The translations under genes were made by a program, and so were the position numbers. The notes under the pieces are model-generated. The model was not told the DNA's origin. It did no database searches and was given only the letters and a program-made list of their open reading frames with translations. DNA of 64,000 nt. Origin: Lysinibacillus xylanilyticus. GTDB taxonomy: Bacteria; Bacillota; Bacilli; Bacillales_A; Planococcaceae. The DNA lies in the NCBI RefSeq assembly GCF_001708185.1, contig NZ_MDDN01000001.1, positions 909,704 through 973,703 on the forward strand, in the 5' to 3' direction. This document shows positions 1 through 9,240 of this stretch, one piece after another; the stretch's first letter is position 1, and each line of letters opens with the position of its first letter.

Positions 1-2
1 AG

Positions 3-488
3 TTTACATTCGTTCCAATATTTTTCTTATCGGCGAAAAATGAAGATTTAGATAAAATACTTGGATTAAGTATAGGTGGCGATGATTATATTACAAAACC
101 TTTTAGTCCAAAAGAAGTAGCATATAAGATGAAAGCGTTTTTTAGACGTAATCAATATCAAGAAAAGGTTCAGTCTATATATCAGTTTGGAGACGTTACG
201 ATTGATGAAGCACAAGGGACAGTGTTGAAGGGGGATACATTACTAACTTTAACAGCAAAAGAATTTAACATCTTACTATTTTTAGTAAAGAATCCAAATC
301 AAATTTTCAGTAAAGCCCGATTATACGAAGCTATCTGGGGAGAATCATACTTAGGCAATGATAATATTCTGATGGTGCATATGAGGCATTTAAGAGAAAA
401 AATTGAAGATAATCCTTCCAAACCACTTTATCTTGTAACAGTAAGGGGACTAGGATATAAACTTCATACAAAAGGTGAACTTAGATGA
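3..488 (+). CDS. OmpR-family response regulator (5' end outside window)
   Basis: The reading frame is open from base 3, so the gene starts left of the window. The first residues carry the end of a receiver domain: a PIFFLSAK strand, then GGDDYITKPF with the conserved Lys-Pro. The C-terminal half is a winged-helix domain (LTLTAKEFNILLFL, then VRGLGYKL), the usual OmpR/PhoB DNA-binding fold. The phosphoacceptor Asp lies outside the window. The stop overlaps the start of the sensor kinase by four bases, so the two are translated together. With the LanFEG-type transporter downstream, a role in sensing a membrane-active peptide is likely but inferred. Confidence 0.9.
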   Translation, partial: FTFVPIFFLSAKNEDLDKILGLSIGGDDYITKPFSPKEVAYKMKAFFRRNQYQEKVQSIYQFGDVTIDEAQGTVLKGDTLLTLTAKEFNILLFLVKNPNQIFSKARLYEAIWGESYLGNDNILMVHMRHLREKIEDNPSKPLYLVTVRGLGYKLHTKGELR

Positions 489-1882
489 AGTGGAAAGTCA
501 CAGGGCTCTATATCGCATCATTAATTGGATTAACTATGTTTACCCTAATCGCTCTATTTTTTGCTTTTAGTTATTTAGTATTTTCTTATAACCCTGAAGG
601 AATGGACGATCCAGAAGGCTTAGTAGTGGATTTTCGAAAAGAAATAATTGTAGAAGATGAAAATGTTTCTATAACGAATACAGGTAAAAAATTTTTACAA
701 GAGCATGGCGCATGGTTACAAGTATTAAATCATCATAGCGATGAAGTATTTCAAATGTATAAACCAGAAAATACACCTACCCACTATTCCCCTAGTGAGC
801 TGATTTTCCGCTATAAATACGCTGTTGGAGATTATACAACGTTTGTGGCTAAATTAGATAACAGTACACACGCTGAAAGTTATATTGTCGCTTTTCCGTC
901 AAAACAAGCATTGCGAAAATCTGTCTATTTGAACTTCAGTAATTTATCTAGCCTCTATCCATTTGGGATTTTAATGTTACTAGGCGTAACAGTCCTTTGC
1001 ATTTTATTATTTGCTTATATTGTGGCAAGGTATATGTCAAATCCTGTTGTTACGATAATTGACCATATTAATAGACTAAAACAAGGTCACTATCAACAAG
1101 TATCCGCAAAAAAAGGGATTTATGCAGAGGTATATGCAAATCTGAATCAGTTATCACATCAATTAGAGGATATTAATGTTCAAAGAAAAAAGCTAGATAC
1201 AATGCGAGAAGAATGGATTGTCAACATCTCTCATGATTTAAAGACGCCACTTTCTTCTATTAAAGGTTATAGTGAAGTTATAGCGAATCAAGACTATAAA
1301 ATAACGGCACAAGAAATGTATAAATATGCTGATGTAATTCAAAATAAAGCCATTTATATTGAAAAACTAGTTAATGATTTAAAACTAACGTATCAATTAA
1401 AGAATGCGTTGTTGCCTATCGAAAAAACTACAGTAGATATTGTAGATCTTACTCGAGAAACGATTATTGAATTTATGAATATGCCTTATTATAAAAATCA
1501 GCTGATTGAGTTTGAATGCTCTCTGAAACAACTACTTATAAAAGCAGATCAGGGATTAATTCATCGTGTACTAGTAAACTTATTGAATAATGCACTCATT
1601 CATACTGATATTGACACATTCATACAAGTTCATATAAAACAAACGTCCACACACGCCATAGTTACAATTGAGGACAATGGTGACGGAATAAATAAAAATG
1701 AATTACCACATATTTTTGATCGCTATTACCGTGGTACAAATACTGATCCAAAAAATAGTTCAGGTTTAGGAATGGCGATAGTAAAGGAAATCATTGTAGC
1801 TCATAGTGGAGAAATTGTAGTTGAAAGCAGCAAAGGAGACGGTACTAAAATTACATTTCAGCTTCCATTAGAAGAAAATTAA
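485..1882 (+). CDS. Sensor histidine kinase of the LanFEG-linked two-component system
   Basis: 465-residue membrane kinase. One hydrophobic segment lies near residues 10-32 and another near 155-180, enclosing an extracytoplasmic loop of about 120 residues. A HAMP-like linker follows, then the H-box NISHDLKTPLSS with His250 as phosphoacceptor, the N-box NLLNNALIH near 365, the G1 box EDNGDGI near 397 and the G2 box SGLGMAIVKE near 425. All catalytic boxes are intact. The start overlaps the regulator stop as ATGA. The long sensor loop differs from the short-loop BceS type and fits kinases paired with LanFEG transporters; the ligand is unknown. Confidence 0.9.
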   Translation: MKWKVTGLYIASLIGLTMFTLIALFFAFSYLVFSYNPEGMDDPEGLVVDFRKEIIVEDENVSITNTGKKFLQEHGAWLQVLNHHSDEVFQMYKPENTPTHYSPSELIFRYKYAVGDYTTFVAKLDNSTHAESYIVAFPSKQALRKSVYLNFSNLSSLYPFGILMLLGVTVLCILLFAYIVARYMSNPVVTIIDHINRLKQGHYQQVSAKKGIYAEVYANLNQLSHQLEDINVQRKKLDTMREEWIVNISHDLKTPLSSIKGYSEVIANQDYKITAQEMYKYADVIQNKAIYIEKLVNDLKLTYQLKNALLPIEKTTVDIVDLTRETIIEFMNMPYYKNQLIEFECSLKQLLIKADQGLIHRVLVNLLNNALIHTDIDTFIQVHIKQTSTHAIVTIEDNGDGINKNELPHIFDRYYRGTNTDPKNSSGLGMAIVKEIIVAHSGEIVVESSKGDGTKITFQLPLEEN

Positions 1883-1966
1883 GCGAAACTTAAGGTCATC
1901 TCAATTGAGGATTAAGCAAGAGCTTTCATAATAATTGATAGCTTAATCAAAAAAGAGGTGCCGATA

Positions 1967-2881
1967 ATGGGAACTTATATTGTTGAAACAGAAAATCTGA
2001 CAAAGTCATATGGGGCTGGAAATAGTGTGAGTCAGCTACATATGAGAGTCCGTGAAGGTGAAATTTATGGATTTCTAGGACCAAATGGAGCTGGAAAAAC
2101 GACGACAATTAGAATGTTACTAGGATTAATAAAGCCGACTACCGGTAATATTAAAATATTCAATAAAGATTTGAAAACAAATCGATTAGATATTTTAAGA
2201 GATGTTGGTTCTCTTGTTGAATCACCATCTTATTATGGACACTTAACAGGTTATGAAAACCTAGAAGTAATTCGGCAAATGTTACAAGTACCGAAAAAGA
2301 ATATTGACGAGGTATTGCGTATCGTCCGATTAGAGAAACAAAAAGATAAACTAGTTAAACAGTACTCACTTGGCATGAAGCAACGTCTTGGCATAGCAAT
2401 GGCGCTACTTGGAAATCCCAAATTATTAATTTTAGATGAACCTACAAACGGGTTAGACCCTGCCGGAATTCAAGAAATCCGTGAGCTCATCAAACAACTA
2501 CCAAAGCAATATGGTATGAGCATTATTATTTCTAGCCACTTGTTAAATGAGATGGATCAAATTGCAACACAAGTAGGCATTATTAACAGTGGACAGCTTA
2601 TTTTTCAAGATAAAATTGAAGTATTACGTCAAAAAAGTCAGGCATTAATGAAGATACGTGTAAATGACGTAGTAAGAGCACATCAGCTTTTAGAACAGCA
2701 TCAAATTCATCTTAGAATAGATGGTGATTATCTTATTACGCATCAACAAGAAGATCACTTTATTTCCCACATAAATCATTTATTAGTCCAGCAAAATTTA
2801 TCAGTGTATCGGATTGAAGAAGAAAAACATACGTTGGAAGAAATATTTCTAAATTTAACGGAAAAAGGTGGTGTTCTATAA
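1967..2881 (+). CDS. ABC transporter ATPase, lantibiotic-immunity/bacitracin type (LanF-like)
   Basis: ATP-binding subunit that would energise the two permeases downstream. Walker A GPNGAGKTT is near residue 40, the signature is YSLGMKQRLG, Walker B is LLILDEPTNGLDP, and the switch His lies in IIISSHLLNEM. A frame from GTG at 1958 is possible, but the ribosome-binding site AAGAGGTG covers that GTG, so ATG 1967 is the better start. The stop abuts the first permease start. About 75 bases separate it from the kinase. The family includes LanF and BcrA proteins that remove peptide antibiotics from the membrane. Confidence 0.88.
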   Translation: MGTYIVETENLTKSYGAGNSVSQLHMRVREGEIYGFLGPNGAGKTTTIRMLLGLIKPTTGNIKIFNKDLKTNRLDILRDVGSLVESPSYYGHLTGYENLEVIRQMLQVPKKNIDEVLRIVRLEKQKDKLVKQYSLGMKQRLGIAMALLGNPKLLILDEPTNGLDPAGIQEIRELIKQLPKQYGMSIIISSHLLNEMDQIATQVGIINSGQLIFQDKIEVLRQKSQALMKIRVNDVVRAHQLLEQHQIHLRIDGDYLITHQQEDHFISHINHLLVQQNLSVYRIEEEKHTLEEIFLNLTEKGGVL

Positions 2882-3622
2882 ATGATCGCTACCTTAAAAA
2901 GTGAATTATTGAAATATAAAAGGAAGAAATTACTTTTAGTAGTATTTTTAATACAGTCATTGGCATTACTTTGGTTATTTGCCATTGTGTCACAAGAAAA
3001 AAAGGAATTTCTAAATTGGGAATCGCTTCTTTCAAGAGTAAGTATGATAAATGCTTTATTTTTACCTATAATGATTGCAATCATTACTTCCCGAATAATT
3101 GATTTTGAAAACAAAGGGAATACATGGAAGCTATTGTGTGCAATTCCCACATCAAGACAGCAAGTATATATGTCTAAAATTATTTTTAGTATCGTTTTTC
3201 TTATCTATGCAGGTGTAATTTCTATTTCTGCACTTATAGTAATAGGAAAAATCTTCAATTTTGAAAGTGGAGTCCCAGTAATTTTATTGCTGAAATACGG
3301 TCTTTTTACCATTATAGGATGTATTCCTATGGTTATTTTGCAACTCTGGATATCTTTGATCGTGAAAAATCAAGTATTTGCTTTAACAGCAGGCGTAATA
3401 GGCTCATTTCTCGGATATTTCGGGCAGATGTTTCCTTGGAAAGCATGGATAATTTGGACTTATTCCTCAATGACAAATCCTATCTCTTGGGCGTTTTCCA
3501 ATGGAAAAATAGTATTTTTCCCAAACCAAGAAGTCATGATGAGTCTTTCGTTAAGTTTAGGAGTTAGTTTATTACTTATCATTCTTAGCACTGTTCATTT
3601 TTCACACAAAGATATTCATTAG
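2882..3622 (+). CDS. ABC-2 type permease, LanE-like
   Basis: 246-residue membrane protein with about six hydrophobic segments and a basic N-terminus (ELLKYKRKK), as in LanE/LanG subunits. It starts directly after the ATPase stop and is followed 12 bases later by a second permease of nearly the same length. The pair of roughly 250-residue permeases plus one ATPase is the LanFEG layout. No substrate can be read from the sequence. Whether it protects against a lantibiotic, bacitracin or a host peptide is inference. Confidence 0.82.
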   Translation: MIATLKSELLKYKRKKLLLVVFLIQSLALLWLFAIVSQEKKEFLNWESLLSRVSMINALFLPIMIAIITSRIIDFENKGNTWKLLCAIPTSRQQVYMSKIIFSIVFLIYAGVISISALIVIGKIFNFESGVPVILLLKYGLFTIIGCIPMVILQLWISLIVKNQVFALTAGVIGSFLGYFGQMFPWKAWIIWTYSSMTNPISWAFSNGKIVFFPNQEVMMSLSLSLGVSLLLIILSTVHFSHKDIH

Positions 3623-3634
3623 GAGGATGCAAAT

Positions 3635-4381
3635 ATGTTATTAAACTCATTTCGATGTGAACTAATAAAATTAAAACGTTCTAAAATATGGATTGTAATG
3701 ACACTCCTTCCGCTTTTTTGTATTACGCTTGGACTCATAAACTTTCGAGTAAACTATGATGTCTTAATGGACAGCTCAACAAATGAGTGGGAGCAAGCTT
3801 GGACACAAGTTGGTTTAATCTATGGATTATTTTTATTTCCTGTCATAGTAAGCATTTATTGTGCATTTGTATGCCGCTTTGAACATAGTGAAGGAAATTG
3901 GAAAAAAATTATCTCTTTACCCGTTCCATTTCGAAACGTCTACCTTGCAAAGCTATTAGTCATCTTTTTGTTAACTTTCTTGACTCAAATATTTTTTTTA
4001 ATTGCATATATCGTAATTGGTAAGCTACTAGGTATTACAAGTCCTATCCCTTGGCTTTCATTATTAAATTGGTCATTTAATGGATGGATTGGCACATTTT
4101 CAATTGCTGCTCTACAATTATCTCTTTCGTCATCAATAAAAAGTTTTGCAATTCCAGTTGGAATAAGTTTTGGTTTAACGTGTATCGGAATGATATTTCA
4201 TTACTTAAATATTCCGTATATATGGCCATTCGCGCAACCAGGATTTGCAATGGATCCAATTCATTTAGAAGGCTTGCAAACTTTCCTTCAGTTCAGTGGA
4301 TTTTATTTGTTAAGTTTCTTATTTGTTATGATCTTTACTTTTGTTGGCGTTCGAAGATTTACGATAAAAGATATTATTTAA
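3635..4381 (+). CDS. ABC-2 type permease, LanG-like
   Basis: 248-residue membrane protein with about six transmembrane segments and the same N-terminal pattern as its neighbour (CELIKLKRSKIWIV). An AGGAGG ribosome-binding site lies just before the ATG. It is the last gene of the unit and is followed by a strong intrinsic terminator. It probably forms a heterodimer with the preceding permease in the membrane. Confidence 0.82.
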   Translation: MLLNSFRCELIKLKRSKIWIVMTLLPLFCITLGLINFRVNYDVLMDSSTNEWEQAWTQVGLIYGLFLFPVIVSIYCAFVCRFEHSEGNWKKIISLPVPFRNVYLAKLLVIFLLTFLTQIFFLIAYIVIGKLLGITSPIPWLSLLNWSFNGWIGTFSIAALQLSLSSSIKSFAIPVGISFGLTCIGMIFHYLNIPYIWPFAQPGFAMDPIHLEGLQTFLQFSGFYLLSFLFVMIFTFVGVRRFTIKDII

Positions 4382-4397
4382 ATATGAGGACATGAAT

Positions 4398-4445
4398 AAA
4401 AAGAGCCGACTTTAACTTTTGATTGGTCAGATTTGGCTCTTTTTA
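4398..4445 (+). terminator. Intrinsic terminator after the transporter genes
   Basis: AAAAAGAGCC pairs with GGCTCTTTTT around a 27-base loop and ends in a T-run. It lies 16 bases past the last permease stop. Confidence 0.85.
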
Positions 4446-4452
4446 TCGTCGC

Positions 4453-4624
4453 TTAAAACGGACTCATAATCGGTAATTGCCGATTAAAGCTTGGCACTGG
4501 TTGATAGGTTGGGTTGGTTTCTTTAGTTGATAAATTAAGGATAATAAACGTCGTTTCCTCTACTTCGTCGGTACGAATGTAACCTTCAATAATCTGAATA
4601 GTATTTTCACTAATTTCACTAATT
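4453..4624 (-). pseudogene. C-terminal remnant of an unknown protein
   Basis: On the minus strand a frame without a start codon reads about 56 residues (ending QPVPSFNRQLPIMSPF) to a TAA at 4455-4453. An in-frame stop lies just upstream. The composition looks like real coding sequence (IRTDEVEETTFIILNL). I do not recognise the family. It is probably the tail of a gene cut when the neighbouring insertion sequence came in. Confidence 0.35.
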
Positions 4625-4675
4625 TATTTATTGGCGAATAGTAGAATCGAGTTGAACACTTTAGAATAATAAAAA

Positions 4676-4744
4676 CATCGTACGCGAAATCGTTTATTAG
4701 GAGGTTCCTAGACCAACCAATAAAAAGGGATTTCGAGTACGATG
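4676..4744. repeat. Inverted repeat enclosing the start of an IS-like ORF
   Basis: CATCGTACGCGAAAT at 4676-4690 is the reverse complement, with one mismatch, of ATTTCGAGTACGATG at 4730-4744. The right arm includes the ATG of the remnant transposase and the loop contains the AGGAGG-like ribosome-binding site. This could be an IS end or a fold that hides the start. Confidence 0.6.
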
Positions 4745-4984
4745 CTTGAACGAAATAAGAAACCTCGCCTTACACAGTTTCAACGTGTAGAACTTCAAGA
4801 CTACTTAAAAGTTGGAATTACAAAAATAAGAGCGAACTTGCGTGAAAACTCAAGGTTTCGCGCGGTAACGCTCGTAAAGTTAGCCCGGTTTTTTTCGCAA
4901 ATTGACCAATTGAATACATATTTTCAACTCCCTTTTCTTCAGTATAAAATCTACCGTCAGATACAACTACTTTCATTCACTTAA
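4742..4984 (+). pseudogene. IS30-like transposase N-terminal remnant
   Basis: The first 35 residues (RLTQFQRVELQDYLKVGITK) resemble the helix-turn-helix region that opens IS30-family transposases, where a LT..ER..IE.yL..G pattern is followed by arginine-rich helices. After about residue 40 the resemblance stops and no DDE domain follows, so only the 5' end of an element survives. An AGGAGG lies 40 bases upstream. The family assignment rests on pattern only. Confidence 0.4.
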
Positions 4985-5567
4985 CAAAAAAGAACACAAC
5001 CTATCGCGTCTTTAATAAATGAAAATCTACTATAATTATTACGACGATTTTTATTTCTGTGAAATTATGAACCACACTTACTTACGTTAAGGTTCACCGA
5101 ATAGTGGCTTACTCAGGTTTTTATTCTTCAAAGAAATCCAAATATTTTTTTTTGTAACAAAGAATTCCTCATTCCTTCTCCCCATTATTTAAAAATTAAA
5201 TCTGTTAGCTGATTACCATCAATCAGTGACGTAATTATTTCAGAAGCGATAATTGCATTCTTTAATGAATCAATACACAGTTAAAAGGAAAAAAATAAAT
5301 AGAACAAAGCAATAGGCCACTTCCTGTTCAAAATCGAACAAAAAGTGGTCTATAATCATTACAAATTTAAAAATTTTTTATTATCCCTGAAAAATACCGA
5401 AGTCACCCTGCTTGTAGCATAAGCTACAGATCTATCTTGTATTAAACTGTCCATTAATAAGGACCAAAGCACGCACAGCTATAACTGCCAGTTACTTACC
5501 TATAATGACATCATTCTGGTCAATTTAGTAATATCCTTATTTGATTAAAGGGTATCCTTAGATTCTT
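4985..5567. other. Intergenic, no gene seen
   Basis: AT-rich stretch without a convincing ORF. It has an inverted repeat at 5315-5350 (GGCCACTT/AAGTGGTC arms, no T-run on either strand) and a degenerate copy of the TTAAACTGTCC motif at 5442-5458 like the cassette-boundary repeats further on. About 30 residues ending GNQLTDLIFK read on the minus strand (5200-5290) and may be another gene tail. Confidence 0.5.
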
Positions 5568-7256
5568 TTACTCTGCTAACCTTTGAAGAGGTCCTTTAAC
5601 AGAATTTATTTTGCCTGGTGGTTTTGTACCAGAATCAAATGAAGGATTACGGAACACCTCTTGCCCCTCAAAGAAAGTCATTAAGATCTTCGTATCGTTA
5701 ATCTCCTCAACTGGAATTTCGAAGAGATTTTTCTCTAAAACAACTAGATCTGCTTTCTTACCTACCTCAATAGATCCAATTTCATCTTCTTTGAACAATA
5801 AATGGGCGCCATTTAATGTATAGCTAGTAATCATTTGTTCAAGAGAGGCACTTTCTTCGGGTATAAGTTTCCCTTCCTCATCCTTTGCTATCATACCTCC
5901 TTGAATGCCATCCATAGGCCAGAAATCATTTACAGGAAAGTCACTCGATGCGGAAACTGGAATTCCCATATCAAAATAACTTTTCATTCGTGTAACTCCC
6001 CAGTAAGAACCAGGCTGTGGAGATGGTATTACACCTAATTCCTTCATCCGTTGCAATTCTTCATCACTAGGATTAGGCAGATGAGTAATCACATGTCGAG
6101 AATCCCTTTTTCCATTTTGTGCAGCTGCCTTTTCAAACGCATCTAGAGACGCGTTCACCCCAGGACCAAAAGCGTGAACAAAAAATCTAAAACCCTCTTT
6201 ATCCGCAGCAGCTACAACCTTCTCTAAATGATCTTGCTCCCAAGTCGATTTAAAGTCTTCGCCATCTGCAAATATTTTCACGGAATTTGCATTATACAAC
6301 CTTCCTTGATGTCCATCACGTAATTTTTTAAATCTCTCAACTTGCTCTGGACCTTTCGATTCATTTACCCATAACGCGATTTCGTATCGCAGAGTCAATT
6401 TACCCTCTTTTTCTAATTCTTTTAATGCATCCAGCAAAGTTTCGTGTGGCGATTCTCCAGCAAGGGGGACGAAAACAGAGGTTGTCCCTCTTTCAGCAGC
6501 CATTTCCTGAAAAGCAAGAATTCCCATTTTATTTTGTTCTACTGTAAAGTAAGGTTCTGGAAGACCTTCAACCAAAAGGGCAATACCAGTAAATTCGCGT
6601 ATAATTCCAGTCGGTTCTCCAGTTACAGGGTCGCGTTCAATAACTCCTCCTTGTGGGTTAGGAGTATCTTTATCAATTCCTGCTAATTCAAGGGCTTTTG
6701 AGTTAACCCAAATCGTATGATGGTCGTTATCAATCATGACAACAGGTATATCGGAAGCGACTTCATCAAGCAATTTTTTAGGAGCTAATTTTCTACTTTC
6801 ACTCTCTTTTTTGACTAAGCTCTTATTCCAGCCAACACCGCGTAATTGTTCTAAGTTAGGATTTTTTTTACGGAACTCCTTAATTGATTTTGAATACTTT
6901 TTCATTGTTTTGTACGGATTAAGATCTAACCAAAAAAGTTCTTCCGATTTAGCGTACATATGACTGTGGGAGTCGATAATTCCAGGTATCAGCATTTTAT
7001 CCTTTATGTCAATCACTTTCGTGTCGGTTCCTTTGAAAGCTTTCACGCCTTCATTGTCACCAACATAAACAATTTCTCCATCCTTTATAGCAACTGCTTT
7101 TGCCATACTTCGATTTTCATCTACTGTATACACAAAACCGTTTTTAAAAATTAAATCGGCTTTGAGAGCGCTTTCAGAAGCGAAAACTGATTGGCTCCCC
7201 ACAAAACTTGAACACAACAGCAAAAATATAAGAAAATAACTAAACTTTTTTTTCAA
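5568..7256 (-). CDS. Secreted amidohydrolase, YtcJ/AepA family
   Basis: 562-residue metal-dependent hydrolase with a signal peptide (KKKFSYFLIFLLLCSS, then SVFASES). Amidohydrolase-superfamily landmarks: DSHSHMY near residue 97 (metal-binding HxH), DNDHHTIWVNSKAL, FADGEDF, the metal ligands in RFFVHAFGP and RHVITHLP, and the Asp in SASSDFPV. The substrate is unknown; family members act on amides, N-acyl or cyclic imide compounds. The start is TTG at 7256 with AAGGAGTGATC upstream. It is monocistronic, and export is unusual for the family, whose members are mostly cytoplasmic. Confidence 0.85.
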   Translation of the reverse strand: MKKKFSYFLIFLLLCSSFVGSQSVFASESALKADLIFKNGFVYTVDENRSMAKAVAIKDGEIVYVGDNEGVKAFKGTDTKVIDIKDKMLIPGIIDSHSHMYAKSEELFWLDLNPYKTMKKYSKSIKEFRKKNPNLEQLRGVGWNKSLVKKESESRKLAPKKLLDEVASDIPVVMIDNDHHTIWVNSKALELAGIDKDTPNPQGGVIERDPVTGEPTGIIREFTGIALLVEGLPEPYFTVEQNKMGILAFQEMAAERGTTSVFVPLAGESPHETLLDALKELEKEGKLTLRYEIALWVNESKGPEQVERFKKLRDGHQGRLYNANSVKIFADGEDFKSTWEQDHLEKVVAAADKEGFRFFVHAFGPGVNASLDAFEKAAAQNGKRDSRHVITHLPNPSDEELQRMKELGVIPSPQPGSYWGVTRMKSYFDMGIPVSASSDFPVNDFWPMDGIQGGMIAKDEEGKLIPEESASLEQMITSYTLNGAHLLFKEDEIGSIEVGKKADLVVLEKNLFEIPVEEINDTKILMTFFEGQEVFRNPSFDSGTKPPGKINSVKGPLQRLAE

Positions 7257-7632
7257 AAACGATCACTCCTTATTTGCTTAGTATAAAGTTTCATATCCGA
7301 TAATTAACGAATGAGCATTCCTATGTGGATACCATCATCACATGGAAAAATACATGAAAGCCTTTCGGGTAACAATGTCATGGACTTAAATGATTACTAC
7401 TAGTCAATTGTCATCAAGCACCTCCCTGCAAATAAAACGATTGCAATTTCTTCAAAATACAAACCTGACTCCTACCTCCTTTCTGAATATTAATAGTTAA
7501 TTATATTTATCTGTAACAATGAACGGTACCTACAGAAAGAAGGGAAATCATTCATGCATTCTATCATTTTGTTGGAAGGATTTAAGCAACATCGATGTAA
7601 GCAGTTGCACAAAATTGCATGATGATTTCATA

Positions 7633-7761
7633 GAGGCCGGGACATAACTGGTCAAAACCTTAAAAAGCGCAAGAAATCAATTTTGAAACGTTGATTTCTT
7701 GCGCTTTTCTTATGTAAAATTTTTAAATTTTGCTTTGAAAATATACTTATAGCCCAGCCTC
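7633..7761. repeat. GAGGCTGGGACA-type intergenic element
   Basis: The element opens with GAGGCCGGGACATAACT and closes with AGCCCAGCCTC, which are inverted ends. Inside is a long hairpin (7664-7711; GCGCAAGAAATCAA pairs with TTGATTTCTTGCGC) followed by T-rich sequence. A second element with the same ends lies at 14469-14618. The rest of 7257-7632 holds no gene. Confidence 0.65.
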
Positions 7762-7913
7762 AAACGAATAATATAGCTTATGATAGCAATACCCTCTCGC
7801 AAAAAGCAATGTATGCTTCAGGTAGTTCGAATCCTTCTTGGATTAGTGTCCCCATTACTTCAATAGGATTGTAATATTTATCATCGGAACTTTCTTCAAA
7901 GCTACAAAAAATA

Positions 7914-7948
7914 GGAAAAAGCCCTTTTTTCATTAAGGGCTTTTTCCT
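7914..7948 (-). terminator. Intrinsic terminator after the PepSY gene
   Basis: On the minus strand GGAAAAAGCCCTT pairs with AAGGGCTTTTTCC, followed by TATTTTTTGT. It lies about 90 bases past the PepSY stop. It also shows that a minus-strand ORF drawn through this hairpin is unlikely to be a gene. Confidence 0.75.
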
Positions 7949-8036
7949 GTTTACAAACGTATCAACTATCAATATTTATTGAATAAACAACATCTTCGAA
8001 ACTCTCCAAGTTAAGAGATTTCTCATCGCCGTGTGT

Positions 8037-9164
8037 TTATGCTACGACTTTCGAGTCGATTTTCTGTTTCCGTTTATTCTTGTTCTTTTTCTTATACCAC
8101 CACATATAGACACCTGTGAACATCAATACAGATGGCGTAAGACCGCCGATAGCATACAAAATTTTAGTAAATAAACCACCAAAACTACCTGTATGTAATG
8201 GAAGGTGCCATGTTTGATACACAAGTCCACTATCAACATGTGGATCTAACTTGCCCACTACTTTTCCACTATACTGATCTAACCAGACTTTTACATTTCC
8301 ATTCCCTGGATCGAATGAATCGCTGAGACGAAATTCTACTGCGCCTTCTGGAGTTCCTTTTTCCGCCTCTCCAGGCATTCGAATTTGCATAACTGTTCCC
8401 TGAGGTACTTCTTTTTCAGCCATACTTATCAATTCATCAAGTGGAAGCTTACCACTAGGAAGGGCTGTTGAAATAAGCTGCTCTTCTGGAGGCATCACCT
8501 TTGCTTTTGCACCAAACCAACCAAAAATCACTTCATCATATACAAAAAGGGCTCCTGTTAACGAAACAACCAATAAAAACGGAATGGACACTCCACCAAT
8601 GACTTTATGTAAATCATATTGTCGTATAAAAGGGTTGGCATTTCGTCTTAAAGTAAACCCACGTGCCAATTTTTTTATCCCCGGCCACCATAAATATAAT
8701 CCTGATAATGTAATGAAGAAGAAAATAAATCCGATTATACCGATGATTTGCTCACCATTGAAATCTTTTAATAGCAGCTTTTCGTGAAACTCCGCTATTA
8801 GACTAAATAATGCTTGATCCCCTAATGTTCCATTTATGTTTCCTGTTCCTGGATCGACGAATATCTTTTTTTGTTCTTCGCCTTCTTTAAGACGGAATAG
8901 GTAAACTCCTCTAGCTTTAGGTTCACTTGGCGTGTATACACGGTCAATTTGACCATTTGGATATGCTTCTGATACAACTTCTATGGCTTGCTGGTATGTA
9001 ACTTTTTCTCCTTCTGTTACTTTATACAAATTAGGATGCAGCAAGTTGTTTAGTTCAGGTTCAAAGACTAGCAAACTTCCTGTTAAGCCAATCAGTACTA
9101 TAAAAATTCCCGCTAGCATACTAAGCCATAAATGAATTTTTGAGATGATTCTACGTGTTTTAAT
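8037..9164 (-). CDS. PepSY-domain membrane protein, PiuB-like, Fur-regulated
   Basis: Iron-regulated membrane protein with four hydrophobic segments: near the N-terminus (MLAGIFIVLIGLTGSLLVFE), around the middle (IIGIIGFIFFFITLSGLYLWW), after it, and at the C-terminus ending MWWYKKKNK. PepSY-type segments lie between them. Such proteins are thought to reduce or process ferric siderophores at the membrane. The first ATG (9119) lies inside the conserved N-terminal region: codons upstream read IKTRRIISKIHLWLS, a typical family start, yet no ATG, GTG or TTG occurs there. ATT at 9164 sits eight bases after GGAAAGAAGG and may be the start. Confidence 0.8.
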   Translation of the reverse strand: MKTRRIISKIHLWLSMLAGIFIVLIGLTGSLLVFEPELNNLLHPNLYKVTEGEKVTYQQAIEVVSEAYPNGQIDRVYTPSEPKARGVYLFRLKEGEEQKKIFVDPGTGNINGTLGDQALFSLIAEFHEKLLLKDFNGEQIIGIIGFIFFFITLSGLYLWWPGIKKLARGFTLRRNANPFIRQYDLHKVIGGVSIPFLLVVSLTGALFVYDEVIFGWFGAKAKVMPPEEQLISTALPSGKLPLDELISMAEKEVPQGTVMQIRMPGEAEKGTPEGAVEFRLSDSFDPGNGNVKVWLDQYSGKVVGKLDPHVDSGLVYQTWHLPLHTGSFGGLFTKILYAIGGLTPSVLMFTGVYMWWYKKKNKNKRKQKIDSKVVA

Positions 9165-9211
9165 AAAAATTGCCTTCTTTCCAAAAATAATATGAAATTA
9201 TAACGTAGTTT

Positions 9212-9240
9212 ACTATAGAGAGAATGATTATCATTGTCAA
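9212..9240 (-). promoter_or_regulatory. Promoter with Fur box between -35 and -10
   Basis: Minus strand: -35 TTGACA (9240-9235), 17-base spacer, -10 TATAGT (9217-9212). The spacer and part of the -35 are the sequence GAGAATGATTATCATTGTC (9220-9238), 17 of 19 matches to the Fur consensus. Fur-Fe(II) bound here would block RNA polymerase, so the gene should be on when iron is scarce. Confidence 0.85.

Noticed and set aside
7778..7972. 64-residue minus-strand ORF
   Set aside because: Its 5' part runs through the PepSY terminator hairpin and there is no ribosome-binding site at its start.
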